Below are positions 8,001 to 13,955 of a DNA stretch of 14,094 nt, one piece after another (the stretch's first letter is position 1; each line of letters starts with the position of its first letter). Made by a program: the position numbers and the translations under genes. This DNA is from DATGIQ01 sp035295665 (GTDB lineage Bacteria > Planctomycetota > Planctomycetia > Gemmatales > Gemmataceae), in NCBI GenBank assembly GCA_035295665.1, contig DATGIQ010000194.1, positions 1 through 14,094 on the forward strand. The letters run 5' to 3'. Below the pieces are notes generated by a model. It saw nothing but the letters and a program-made list of their open reading frames with translations, was not told the DNA's origin and did no database searches.

Positions 8001-8767
8001 ACGGACGCCAACAGGATGTTGGCGGGCTTGAGATCGCGGTGCACAATCCCTTGCTCGTGGGCGTAGTGGATGGCGCGGGCCAGGATCTCGAGCAACTCAG
8101 CGGAAGCGCGCGCAGGCAGCGGCACCCCATTCAGTCGCCGCGCGAGGTTTCCGCCCTCGACGAGCTCCATGGAGAAGTACGGACAGTTATCCTCCTCACC
8201 GCTTTCGTAAATCTGCACGATGTTCGGGTGACGCAAGCGGGCCAGATCCGTCGCCTCGATGTGAAAGCGCGCCCGCTCTTCCGGGCTGGCGTAGGCGCCC
8301 GAAAGCAGTCGCTTCAGAGCGACCAGGCGGTTCAGATTCCGCTGACGCGCCTTGTATACGACACCCACGCCTCCCTTGCCGAGCCGTTCCAGAATCTCGT
8401 AAGGTCCTAGCCGCGCCGCCGCGGGGAGATCGTTCGCACCGTCAAGGTTTGGCTTCGGCCGTTGTGGCGCGACAGGACAACCGTCCGAACTTACGTGCAG
8501 CGGGATCGCCTTGGCATACGTTTCCAGCTGCGCGCATTCCGGTTCGGAAAGGAACGGTTCATTGGCAAAGCTTTGTCGCAAACGGGAAAGAATGGTGTCC
8601 CGGTCCTCGTCCAGCTCGCGCAGCGTTGCCTCGCAGCGTGGACAGCCGGATACATGATTGGCCACGGTCTCCAGAAGCGGTGAAGCGAGCATCCCTGCGC
8701 TGAAGGCAGCCAGATCTTTGCGGCTAAGACAAGCTATCTCCCTGTCCGAATTGGAAGCGGTTTCCAT
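5099..8767 (-). CDS. Membrane Ser/Thr protein kinase with anti-sigma-like zinc domain and 15 WD40 repeats
   Basis: The 1222-residue product has a clear domain order. Residues 13-45 hold C13, H38, C42 and C45 (HVSGCPRC), matching the zinc-binding anti-sigma (zf-HC2/ZAS) pattern. Residues about 122-400 are a Hanks-type kinase: glycine loop LGKGGVGVVY (129-138), K152 in VALK, E171, HRDLKPAN (243-250; catalytic D245), DFG (275-277), and GTPSYMAPE ending at E306. All key residues are present. One membrane segment (about 423-447) follows, then a probable coiled coil (452-484). Fifteen WD40 repeats (AFSPDG-type cores from F550 to F1146) follow, probably outside the cytoplasmic membrane, and would fold as beta propellers for ligand or partner binding. 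A 17-residue stretch (255-271) before DFG is repeat-derived. It lies 54 bp downstream of the sigma factor stop. ATG 8767 was preferred for its GAGAG site; GTG 8815 in frame would add 16 residues. Confidence 0.93.
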   Translation of the reverse strand: METASNSDREIACLSRKDLAAFSAGMLASPLLETVANHVSGCPRCEATLRELDEDRDTILSRLRQSFANEPFLSEPECAQLETYAKAIPLHVSSDGCPVAPQRPKPNLDGANDLPAAARLGPYEILERLGKGGVGVVYKARQRNLNRLVALKRLLSGAYASPEERARFHIEATDLARLRHPNIVQIYESGEEDNCPYFSMELVEGGNLARRLNGVPLPARASAELLEILARAIHYAHEQGIVHRDLKPANILLASVVRSPWSVAGDYGLIPKITDFGLAKQLDAELRTYQTQTGEIIGTPSYMAPEQATGKNERIGPGTDVYGLGAILYEMLTGRPPFRGTTGADILHQVRFHEVTAPNRFQPRVPRDLETICMKCLQKEPQKRYLSALLLAEELRRFLRGEPIWARPIGRGERLWSWCRRNPALAAASALAATFLVVAALVSTVFAVYQAHTADRLSRALAEAQERQQQLIETSTRSARSALVQGLWLWEHGEPDQGLLWFALSLENASQAQARDLERVIRLNVAAARRQIHPLRACLAHEGDVLAIAFSPDGKIVLTGSSDGKAQRWDAQSGAPIGEPLVHQEPVHTVAFSPDGQTIVTGSGDIERKTGTLSLWQTRAPTPMRSSLLCEGRVYGAAFSPDGRSILIADLHPTSGAAQVRLWNVATGSVQTICHPREPVKAVAFSPDGETILISVSQTAQLWNLRTGQRMGPSFKHGNSVVAVAFSPNGKLVLTGSSDKTARLWEADTGQLIGRPYQHPEAVSAVAFSPDGRAILTGCADHMARLWQTSTGEPIGAPLRHRGKVLAVAISADGKAMATGGEDKTSRLWEITSWKPLYRSLKHAGSVQAAAFAPDGRTAITGSSNGTAHLWETGTGTMIGEPLRHEHAVFALAFSPDGKRILTGSWDTTACIWDATTGKRIHELKGHEGLVRSVAFSPDGQVALTASADASVRLWNVATGEPIGRPLYHPDSVSSAAFSPDGRMMVTGCVDHTARLYEVPSGNLIRSLVGHTREIKFVTFSPDGTEVLTGSFDNTAQLWDTATGQPKGSPLAHPDTVWAGTFSLDGKIVATASSDGTALLWNARTGEPFRPTMRHPARILAITFSHSGQVLLTGSKDGTARLWDVATGEPIGPSFLHKGPVWAAAFSPDDGTILTGSQDGTARLWEAQVPAALEAPPEQVLLWTQLISGMELDPNGQTSVMDSKTWLECRQSLAEKGGRLEP
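7963..8006 (-). repeat. Heptanucleotide tandem repeat with flanking inverted copy
   Basis: On the plus strand, four 7-bp units (TACGGAC, CACGGAC, TACGGAC, TACGGAC) run from 7979 to 8006. An inverted copy, GTCCGTAG, at 7963-7970 pairs perfectly with CTACGGAC at 7978-7985 over a 7-base loop. The whole lies inside the kinase gene and is translated as SVVRSPWSVAGDYG between the catalytic loop and DFG, where the family normally has about six residues. This looks like a short repeat element inserted or expanded in frame. Confidence 0.8.
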
Positions 8768-8821
8768 GAGCAGCTCTCTGCTTGCTGCGGGCGGCCATGG
8801 GGCGGAATCGTGCACGTGGAT

Positions 8822-9451
8822 TCAGAAAAGATCCTCCTCCACGAGACCGGCAAACTCCTCTCGCAGGCGGCGCAGCACGCGCGATTTCGCCAGATAGACG
8901 GCATTGAGGCTCATGCCCAGGTCCAACGCGACATCGCCGGGGCGGTGCTCCTCCACGGCCACGCGCCAAAAGGCTTGCCAGGTTCGCTCCCCGAATTCCT
9001 TGCGGACGAACTCGACGGCACGGCGATAGAGAATTTTTCTGTCGCCCTCATCGCTGGGAGGATCCTCTTTTTCCCAGGCAAAGTCCTCCACTTGCAGCAG
9101 CCGCGCTTGAGCCTCCGTACCTCCGGCGCCGACCGGTTCGGTGCGCTGACGCCGGAAGCAATCGCGGATCTTATTCCGCGTGATGGCGCGCAACCAGCCG
9201 CGAAACGTATCGCTTTCGCGATCGCGTCGAAATTCCGCGATTTTCCGGGCCACGCTGCGGAAAATCTCCTGCCCCACATCGGCGGCATCGGCAGCCTGGA
9301 GACCCGACTGCCGGCACCAGCGGTAGACCAGCGGGCTGTACAAGCCAACCATCCGTTCCCAGGCCGCCTGGTCATGAGCCTTGATCCGCTCCAACAGGCT
9401 CAACGATGTGGACTCTGGGCCCTCATCCTTATGAACGTTGGCGTCTGTCAT
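8822..9451 (-). CDS. ECF-type RNA polymerase sigma factor (sigma-70 family) paired with the kinase
   Basis: This 209-residue protein has the compact two-domain layout of extracytoplasmic-function sigma factors. Region 2 spans about 37-104: the DAADVGQEIFRSVARKIAEF helix (55-74), then FRGWLRAITRNKIRDCFRR (83-101) for -10 recognition. A variable acidic linker follows (about 105-138). Region 4 (about 140-200) holds a helix-turn-helix seen as DVALDLGMSLNAVYLAKSRVLRRLRE (173-198) for -35 binding. ATG 9451 was chosen because GGGAG lies 9 bases upstream; GTG 9478 in frame would add nine residues and has no comparable site. The stop is 54 bp before the kinase ATG, so the two are almost certainly co-transcribed. 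The kinase zinc domain is the obvious candidate for holding or releasing this sigma factor (inference). Family call firm; regulon unknown. Confidence 0.93.
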   Translation of the reverse strand: MTDANVHKDEGPESTSLSLLERIKAHDQAAWERMVGLYSPLVYRWCRQSGLQAADAADVGQEIFRSVARKIAEFRRDRESDTFRGWLRAITRNKIRDCFRRQRTEPVGAGGTEAQARLLQVEDFAWEKEDPPSDEGDRKILYRRAVEFVRKEFGERTWQAFWRVAVEEHRPGDVALDLGMSLNAVYLAKSRVLRRLREEFAGLVEEDLF

Positions 9452-9551
9452 GGATTCGTTCTCCCGGACGTGCCCCACCCGCCGAAGCTGGACACGTTTC
9501 CCTCCCAGGATCCACCCTTGTTATTGCAGAAGCGGATGGGCCTGTCTAGAA

Positions 9552-9564
9552 AATTCCAGGAATT
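9552..9564. promoter_or_regulatory. 13-bp palindrome, candidate operator
   Basis: AATTCC-A-GGAATT is a perfect dyad about 100 bp upstream of the sigma factor start and within the divergent intergenic region. Such symmetry is typical of dimeric repressor sites, but a single copy can arise by chance and no regulator is identified. Confidence 0.3.
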
Positions 9565-9613
9565 CGGGAGGCCCAAACGGGATCACGCCAGGTCCATGCC
9601 AAACGTGCGGAAC

Positions 9614-9634
9614 TTACCGATTCTTTACCGATTC
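9614..9634. repeat. Direct repeat TTACCGATTC, two copies at 11-bp spacing
   Basis: Two identical 10-mers separated by one base place the copies on the same DNA face, as for a protein binding in tandem. They sit midway in the divergent control region, directly after GGAAC. The direct repeat is observed; regulatory meaning is inference. Confidence 0.35.
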
Positions 9635-9783
9635 CTGCGGAATGAGCGGTCACCGATGGCCCCCGTGACAGATCGTTTCGTTAATTAGGTAGTCAGCTCC
9701 ATTTCCGGGCTGACCAACCATCAACCGAATCAACTGTAGTAACTCTGATCCGGGCAAGAGGATGGGCGGCGCCAGTCGGTAGA

Positions 9784-9815
9784 TCCGCGGCTCCACGAGT
9801 GCGCGGAGCGGCGGA
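9784..9815 (+). promoter_or_regulatory. Hairpin in the probable leader of the peptidase mRNA
   Basis: TCCGCGGCTCC and GGAGCGGCGGA pair at 10 of 11 positions across a 10-base loop, about 80 bases before the peptidase start. No T-run follows. It could stabilise the transcript or gate translation; nothing resembles a known riboswitch. Confidence 0.35.
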
Positions 9816-9893
9816 TGCGTTGCCGGCTGGTTCCCGGTCGCTCTTGGATGCACCGTCCTCCTCGGGGAACACGACAACAGGAAAGGACGAACC

Positions 9894-11588
9894 ATGAAGC
9901 AAACGATTCGGAGTGTTGCCATGCTGGGCATGGCGCTGGCATTTCTGGCCGCCGTGGTGTCTACGGTAAAGCTTGCTCCCGCGCAACAACCACCGACACC
10001 CGCGCCGAGCCGAAAGGTATTCACCGATAGTGTGACGCCGCTTCCGGGGCAGCCGGGCCTCACGCCCCACGGGCTGCTTGTGCACGCGGCGACGCCGGAG
10101 CACAAGACGGACAGGATGGAGATTCTCTTTTCGCTGTCGATTCCCAAAGAGGCTCAGGCGAATCTGGAGGAGCGGGTTGCCCGAGGAGAGATTATTCCCC
10201 GCAAGGAGCTGGAACAGAATTATGCTCCGAAGGCTGCCGATTTCGAGGCGCTCGTAAAATGGCTGAAAAAAGAGGGGTTTGAGATCGCTCACACCACGCC
10301 CGATCGAACGAGCGTCTACGCCAAGGGCACCGTAGCTCAGATTGAGAAAAGCCTGCAGGTCCAAATGGTGCGCGTGACCAAAGGCGGGATCACCTATAAT
10401 GCGGCACGCAATGCCCCCAGTCTGCCCGCCGATGTCGGGGCGAGCGTCCACGCTATCTTGGGTTTGCAACCCTTCCGCCACGCTCGCAAGCACAGCAGAA
10501 AAGTCCATCCCAATATTGCCAACAATCCTCCCTACCTCGTCTCGGAAATTCTTAAAGCCTACCACGCCGACCAGTTGCCCGTGACCGGGGCCGGACAGAA
10601 AATCGCCATCCTCATCGACACGTTTCCGGTCGATTCGGACTTGCAGCAGTTCTGGCAAAAGAACCAACTCCCGGTGCAGCTGACCAATGTGGAAAAGGTA
10701 AACGTCAGTGGCGGATCGCTTCCGGGTCAGGAAGGGGAAGAGACCCTCGATGTGGAGTGGACAACCGGCATCGCGCCGGGGGCCAAGGTGCGCGTCTACG
10801 CGACGGGTAGCCTGGCGTTCGTCGATCTGGATCGGGCGCTCGACCAAATCTACACGGATGCGGTCTCGACCGAACCTACGATTCGGCAGCTTTCCATCAG
10901 TTTGGGGTTAGGCGAAACGTTCATGGGAGGTCCCCAGGGTGAAGTAGCCACGCAACACCAAAAATTTTTGAAACTTGCCGCGGCCGGAGTCAACATCTTC
11001 GTGTCGAGTGGCGATGGGGGGTCGAATCCGGATGAAACCGGACAAGGTTCTACCGGTCCCACGCAAGCCGAATATGAGTCGTCCGATCCGATGGTGGTAG
11101 GCGTAGGCGGTACGTCGTTGACTCTACACCCCCAGACGGGAACGGTCACGAGTGAAAAGGGATGGGGTGGGAGCGGCGGCGGCAAGAGCATCTTCTTCGC
11201 CCGTCCGCAGTGGCAGAAAGGCAAAGGGGTCCCCTCCGGCAATGAACGATTGGTGCCGGATGTGAGCTTGGCCGCAGACCCCAATCGGGGTGCCTTTGTT
11301 TTCTTCCAGGGCCAAGCGCAGCAAATCGGCGGAACCAGCTGGAGCGCGCCGACATGGGCGGGATTCTGTGCCCTGTTGAATGAAGCGCGTGCCAAGGCCA
11401 ACAAGCCGCCGTTACCGCTTCTGACGACGGTCGTTTATCCGCTCATGGAAACTGCTTGCTTCCGAGATATTACCGAAGGAAGTAATGGCCAGTTCACTGC
11501 CGGGTCCGGGTATGACATGGTGACCGGGATCGGCGTGCCGAATGTCAAGGCGCTCATTGACGCAGTTACCACGCAAGATCAACGATAG
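9894..11588 (+). CDS. Secreted sedolisin-type serine-carboxyl peptidase (S53) with propeptide
   Basis: This 564-residue preproprotein is a peptidase that should act outside the cytoplasm. Residues 1-30 form a signal peptide with hydrophobic core (AMLGMALAFLAAVV) and likely cleavage after APA-30. Residues about 45-195 match the pro-kumamolisin activation domain that folds and inhibits the enzyme until removed; GITYNAARNAPSLP (165-178) and ILGLQPF (188-194) are typical of its end. The catalytic domain (about 205-560) keeps E282 and D286 in EETLDVEW, oxyanion D374 in SSGDGG, and nucleophile S482 in GGTSWSAP. Calcium-site residues D525 and D541 lie in the GYDMVTGIG segment. All key residues are present, so it is expected to be active, usually at acidic pH for this family. 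AGGAAAGGA precedes ATG 9894 closely. It is the first gene of a four-gene plus-strand run. Family call very firm; substrate unknown. Confidence 0.96.
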   Translation: MKQTIRSVAMLGMALAFLAAVVSTVKLAPAQQPPTPAPSRKVFTDSVTPLPGQPGLTPHGLLVHAATPEHKTDRMEILFSLSIPKEAQANLEERVARGEIIPRKELEQNYAPKAADFEALVKWLKKEGFEIAHTTPDRTSVYAKGTVAQIEKSLQVQMVRVTKGGITYNAARNAPSLPADVGASVHAILGLQPFRHARKHSRKVHPNIANNPPYLVSEILKAYHADQLPVTGAGQKIAILIDTFPVDSDLQQFWQKNQLPVQLTNVEKVNVSGGSLPGQEGEETLDVEWTTGIAPGAKVRVYATGSLAFVDLDRALDQIYTDAVSTEPTIRQLSISLGLGETFMGGPQGEVATQHQKFLKLAAAGVNIFVSSGDGGSNPDETGQGSTGPTQAEYESSDPMVVGVGGTSLTLHPQTGTVTSEKGWGGSGGGKSIFFARPQWQKGKGVPSGNERLVPDVSLAADPNRGAFVFFQGQAQQIGGTSWSAPTWAGFCALLNEARAKANKPPLPLLTTVVYPLMETACFRDITEGSNGQFTAGSGYDMVTGIGVPNVKALIDAVTTQDQR

Positions 11589-11606
11589 CGGACACTTCTA
11601 CCAAAC

Positions 11607-11639
11607 GCCGGCCGTGTGTTTGCCCGAGCCACGGCCGGC
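11607..11639 (+). terminator. Strong GC-rich hairpin after the peptidase gene
   Basis: GCCGGCCGTG and CACGGCCGGC form a perfect 10-bp stem around a 13-base loop, 19 bases past the peptidase stop and 28 bases before the next start codon. No T-run follows, so it may be a partial terminator or a 3'-end stabiliser that lowers expression of the three downstream genes relative to the peptidase (inference). Confidence 0.45.
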
Positions 11640-11667
11640 TCACAGGACTCGGGCAGGAGAAGCGGAC

Positions 11668-11907
11668 ATGGACCTCAAACAAATTGAGCTGCGCTGCCAA
11701 AATCTGAGCCACAGTCTGAAGACGTTATCGGATGAAAAGGATTTCGCCGAGCTGATGGTAATCATTCACAAGCCGGGCTGGACGACTCCGGCAGAAGCCC
11801 TGTTCGTCACCGGACTGCTGGACTCGATGAGCACCCACGTGCAGCATTTGACGGCGCTGAAACAAACGCTCCTCTCCGGAGCGCGGGCGGTAGCCACAAG
11901 AGGATGA
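11668..11907 (+). CDS. Small helical protein of unknown function (79 residues)
   Basis: Not recognised. The product reads as two amphipathic helices, about 3-34 (MDLKQIELRCQNLSHSLKTL onward) and about 42-74, joined by a hinge HKPGWTTPAE (34-43). There is no signal peptide or membrane segment, so it should stay in the cytoplasm unless exported by another route. A helical hairpin of this size suits a protein-protein adaptor. AGGAGAAG lies 7 bases before ATG 11668, which decides the start; the open frame reaches back to 11542 inside the peptidase gene, but that part is out of frame with a conserved gene and lacks a ribosome site. It sits 79 bp after the peptidase stop and 43 bp before the next gene, in an apparent operon with exported proteins. 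Function as chaperone or regulator would be speculation. Confidence 0.7.
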   Translation: MDLKQIELRCQNLSHSLKTLSDEKDFAELMVIIHKPGWTTPAEALFVTGLLDSMSTHVQHLTALKQTLLSGARAVATRG

Positions 11908-11911
11908 TCGT

Positions 11912-11931
11912 CGCTGCACATCATCGCAGCG
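11912..11931 (+). terminator. Short hairpin between the 79-residue and Tat-exported genes
   Basis: CGCTGC and GCAGCG pair across an 8-base loop and are followed by TTCTTCT. The stem has only six pairs and the T-run is broken, so termination would be partial. The next ribosome site (GGAGA) starts a few bases later, which suggests coupling rather than a true operon end. Confidence 0.25.
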
Positions 11932-11950
11932 TTCTTCTGGAGAATCACGT

Positions 11951-12466
11951 ATGCACCGATGCCTCCATCGACGGGCGGCTCTCAAGGCCATGGGGATTCT
12001 TGGGCCAACGGCCTTCCTCACACGCTTGCAGGCCGCCGATAGTAAGGATCCCACCCCGGTGCCCGCTTCCTTTGCGGGGACGTGGACCTACCGCAGTTTT
12101 CTCAGCAACCCGGATATCCAGGTGGACTTCGATAAACTCGAGTTCGCCCGCGCCACCTTGGCCATTGAAACCGCCCCCTTCGGGAACCTGCGCGGACGCC
12201 TCAGCTTCGACGATGATTTCCTCGCTTTGAAAGGAAGCCTGTTCTACGGCAACCCATTCACGGCGCGTTTTCAGGGGACCGGTGCTACACCGAATACCCA
12301 GGGATGGGTGTATGACTACCTTGGCTTTCTGGTGCCCCAATGGCCAAACGGCATCGCTCAGCGCCCGTGCATCGTCGGGACCGTGATCCGGACTGTGCCC
12401 CACTCCGACGGCAAAGCCAAGGCGGGAGTGGTGGCCTCGTTCATTGCGGTTCGGCGCGACAGCTGA
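11951..12466 (+). CDS. Twin-arginine-exported beta-rich protein of unknown function
   Basis: The 171-residue product starts with a Tat-like signal: HRRAALKAMGILG (6-18), close to the RRxFLK consensus, and probable cleavage after LQA-28 or A-29. The mature part (about 30-171) alternates polar and hydrophobic residues as expected for a small beta-barrel or sandwich: GTWTYRSF (43-50), LRGRLSFDDDFLALKGSL (80-97), WVYDYLGFL (119-127), and VVASFIAVRR (160-169). One cysteine (C140) lies in the mature part. GTWxYRSF opening and a barrel-like ending recall lipocalin-type small binding proteins, but no family was identified with certainty. Tat export implies folding, perhaps around a cofactor, before crossing the membrane. 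GGAG lies 8 bases upstream of ATG 11951. The neighbours, a secreted peptidase and a secreted haem protein, place its job in the periplasm or at the cell surface (inference). Confidence 0.75.
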   Translation: MHRCLHRRAALKAMGILGPTAFLTRLQAADSKDPTPVPASFAGTWTYRSFLSNPDIQVDFDKLEFARATLAIETAPFGNLRGRLSFDDDFLALKGSLFYGNPFTARFQGTGATPNTQGWVYDYLGFLVPQWPNGIAQRPCIVGTVIRTVPHSDGKAKAGVVASFIAVRRDS

Positions 12467-12578
12467 AATGACGGGACCGCCCTGTAACCGCGATCAACCG
12501 TGCAGCAGGCTACTCGCCGACCCCCAATCGCGGGGGCAGATGGTGATCGATCTTTGCTTCTGTTTCGGAGGGCTGATC

Positions 12579-13955
12579 ATGCGATACCGGCCGGGTTCTC
12601 TAGTTCTGTTGATCGCCATTCTCACCTTTGGCACATTGCTGACAGGCCACTGCTTTCTGCTTCCAGCGAAGGCACCAGCGGCGCCCGAGGATAAACCGAA
12701 GACCCAGGCCGAAGGTCTGAAGAAAAGGGCGATCGGGCTCGTGGTTTCACCGTTGCCGGATTGGTTCATGTTTCAATCGAAGGACACGGTCAACGGCTGG
12801 ATCAATAGCGAGGACAACAAGGCGATCGTCAACCACGCCTGGGAGTTATGGGGAGCCCTGACCAGCCTGACCAATCAGGAGCTCAATGGCCAGAAGGTGC
12901 CCATCTACGAGACCTGGTGGGATGCAGACGAGGTTCTGCTAGCGCCCGGACTGCGCAAAGCAGCGCTCCCCGGCATCCGTCGCTTCCACCGCCCGGTGCA
13001 GTTTCGGCACGCCGCGAAAGCTCGCTCCGCGACCGTGCCGGAGCCGTCTCGTCTCCCGAATACCTTGTTCGACATCGTCAAGTACAACGACGACATCAAG
13101 AAACACGTCGATCAGTTCAAGTACTACGACCACACGGTCTTGGACGGGATCAACGATAACTGGCCTCAGGGTACTCCCATTGCGGACCGCAAGTTGCAAG
13201 ATTTTCCCGATACGTCCGTCATGCTAAAACCGGTTTACCGGCGGGTGAGCGGGACCGCGGTGACCATCCTCCCGTATTGGGCCGGCCCGGTGAACAGCAC
13301 GACGCCTTCGACGCCAGGTCCGACAACTTGGACCAAGAAGATGGCGGTCGTCCCTCCCGATTGCGGGCTTGCACTCGGTGCCGTCAAAATTCGCGAAGGT
13401 GGTGAAGATCTGCCGGCTGTGCCGGTGAACCAGTTCTACAACATCAAATTGACCAAGGAGGAAGCCGCCGCTCTCAATCCGCCTGCCAAGGAGGGCGATT
13501 ACATGATCCTGGTCGGCATGCACGTTTCCTCGCGGGAGATCGACAACTGGACTTGGCAAACCTTCTGGTGGTCGTTTGAGAAGCCGGCCATTCCGCCTGC
13601 CGTCAAGTACCGGGTGCAAGCGCCGTTCGACCATTACCAGGTGGCCGTCGGCTACACGTTTATGACCGGCCGCGGCGGCGACAATCAGGACAATCCCGAT
13701 TCCCTACCGACCGTCTGCTTCAATCCCTACCTGGAGGCGAACTTCGGCAACGACGTCTTCATTCGGCCAGGGCAGCTGGGAATCGAATCGAATTGCATGA
13801 GCTGCCACCGTTGCGCCGCCTGGCCCGCAACCAGCGCAACGCAGCAGAACCCAAATTACATCGCCAACGGCTTGGTCGATCCGGGCGACCCTACCGTGTT
13901 CGCGGGAAAGACCAAGACGGACTTTTCGTGGGGTGTCGCCGACGGGAGGCCGTAG
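12579..13955 (+). CDS. Secreted protein with a single CxxCH haem-c motif
   Basis: The 458-residue protein starts with a signal or anchor segment (LVLLIAILTFGTLLTG, 8-23) followed by a Pro/Ala-rich stretch, so it is exported. The only cofactor motif is CMSCH (406-410), a c-type haem site, in the context SNCMSCHRCAAWP near the C-terminus. The preceding 350 residues are rich in Trp, Tyr and Asp (VNHAWELWGALTSL 84-97; ETWWDAD 111-117; WTWQTFWWSFEKP 324-336) and form a large domain that was not recognised. It resembles neither a classic small cytochrome c nor a multihaem protein. A periplasmic electron-transfer or haem-dependent oxidative role is possible (inference). GGAGGG 7 bases upstream decides ATG 12579; the same frame is open back to 12444, overlapping the previous gene, but without a ribosome site. 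Last gene of the four-gene run. Confidence 0.82.
   Translation: MRYRPGSLVLLIAILTFGTLLTGHCFLLPAKAPAAPEDKPKTQAEGLKKRAIGLVVSPLPDWFMFQSKDTVNGWINSEDNKAIVNHAWELWGALTSLTNQELNGQKVPIYETWWDADEVLLAPGLRKAALPGIRRFHRPVQFRHAAKARSATVPEPSRLPNTLFDIVKYNDDIKKHVDQFKYYDHTVLDGINDNWPQGTPIADRKLQDFPDTSVMLKPVYRRVSGTAVTILPYWAGPVNSTTPSTPGPTTWTKKMAVVPPDCGLALGAVKIREGGEDLPAVPVNQFYNIKLTKEEAAALNPPAKEGDYMILVGMHVSSREIDNWTWQTFWWSFEKPAIPPAVKYRVQAPFDHYQVAVGYTFMTGRGGDNQDNPDSLPTVCFNPYLEANFGNDVFIRPGQLGIESNCMSCHRCAAWPATSATQQNPNYIANGLVDPGDPTVFAGKTKTDFSWGVADGRP

Larger units (their letters stand above)
9452..9893. promoter_or_regulatory. Divergent control region between sigma/kinase and peptidase operons
   Basis: This 442-bp stretch separates the ATG of the sigma factor (minus) from that of the peptidase (plus), and no gene was supported in it. 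Symmetric and repeated sites are a 13-bp palindrome AATTCCAGGAATT (9552-9564), TTACCGATTC twice at 11-bp spacing (9614-9623 and 9625-9634), and an 11-bp stem with one mismatch (9784-9815) in the probable peptidase leader. GGAAC at 9609-9613 resembles an ECF -35 core, but no -10 can be assigned with confidence. The AGGAAAGGA ribosome site before ATG 9894 closes the region. Confidence 0.5.

Noticed and set aside
8810..9688. 292-residue plus-strand frame opposite the sigma factor
   Set aside because: It is the antisense image of a well-defined ECF sigma factor and lacks any family features or ribosome site.
9693..10847. 384-residue open frame on the minus strand across the peptidase start
   Set aside because: It is antisense to a peptidase with intact catalytic motifs, has no ribosome site, and its translation is not protein-like. 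Long antisense frames are common in GC-rich genes.
12444..12578. Upstream extension of the haem protein by 45 residues
   Set aside because: It overlaps the end of the Tat-exported gene, puts residues before a clear signal peptide, and lacks the GGAGGG site that marks ATG 12579.
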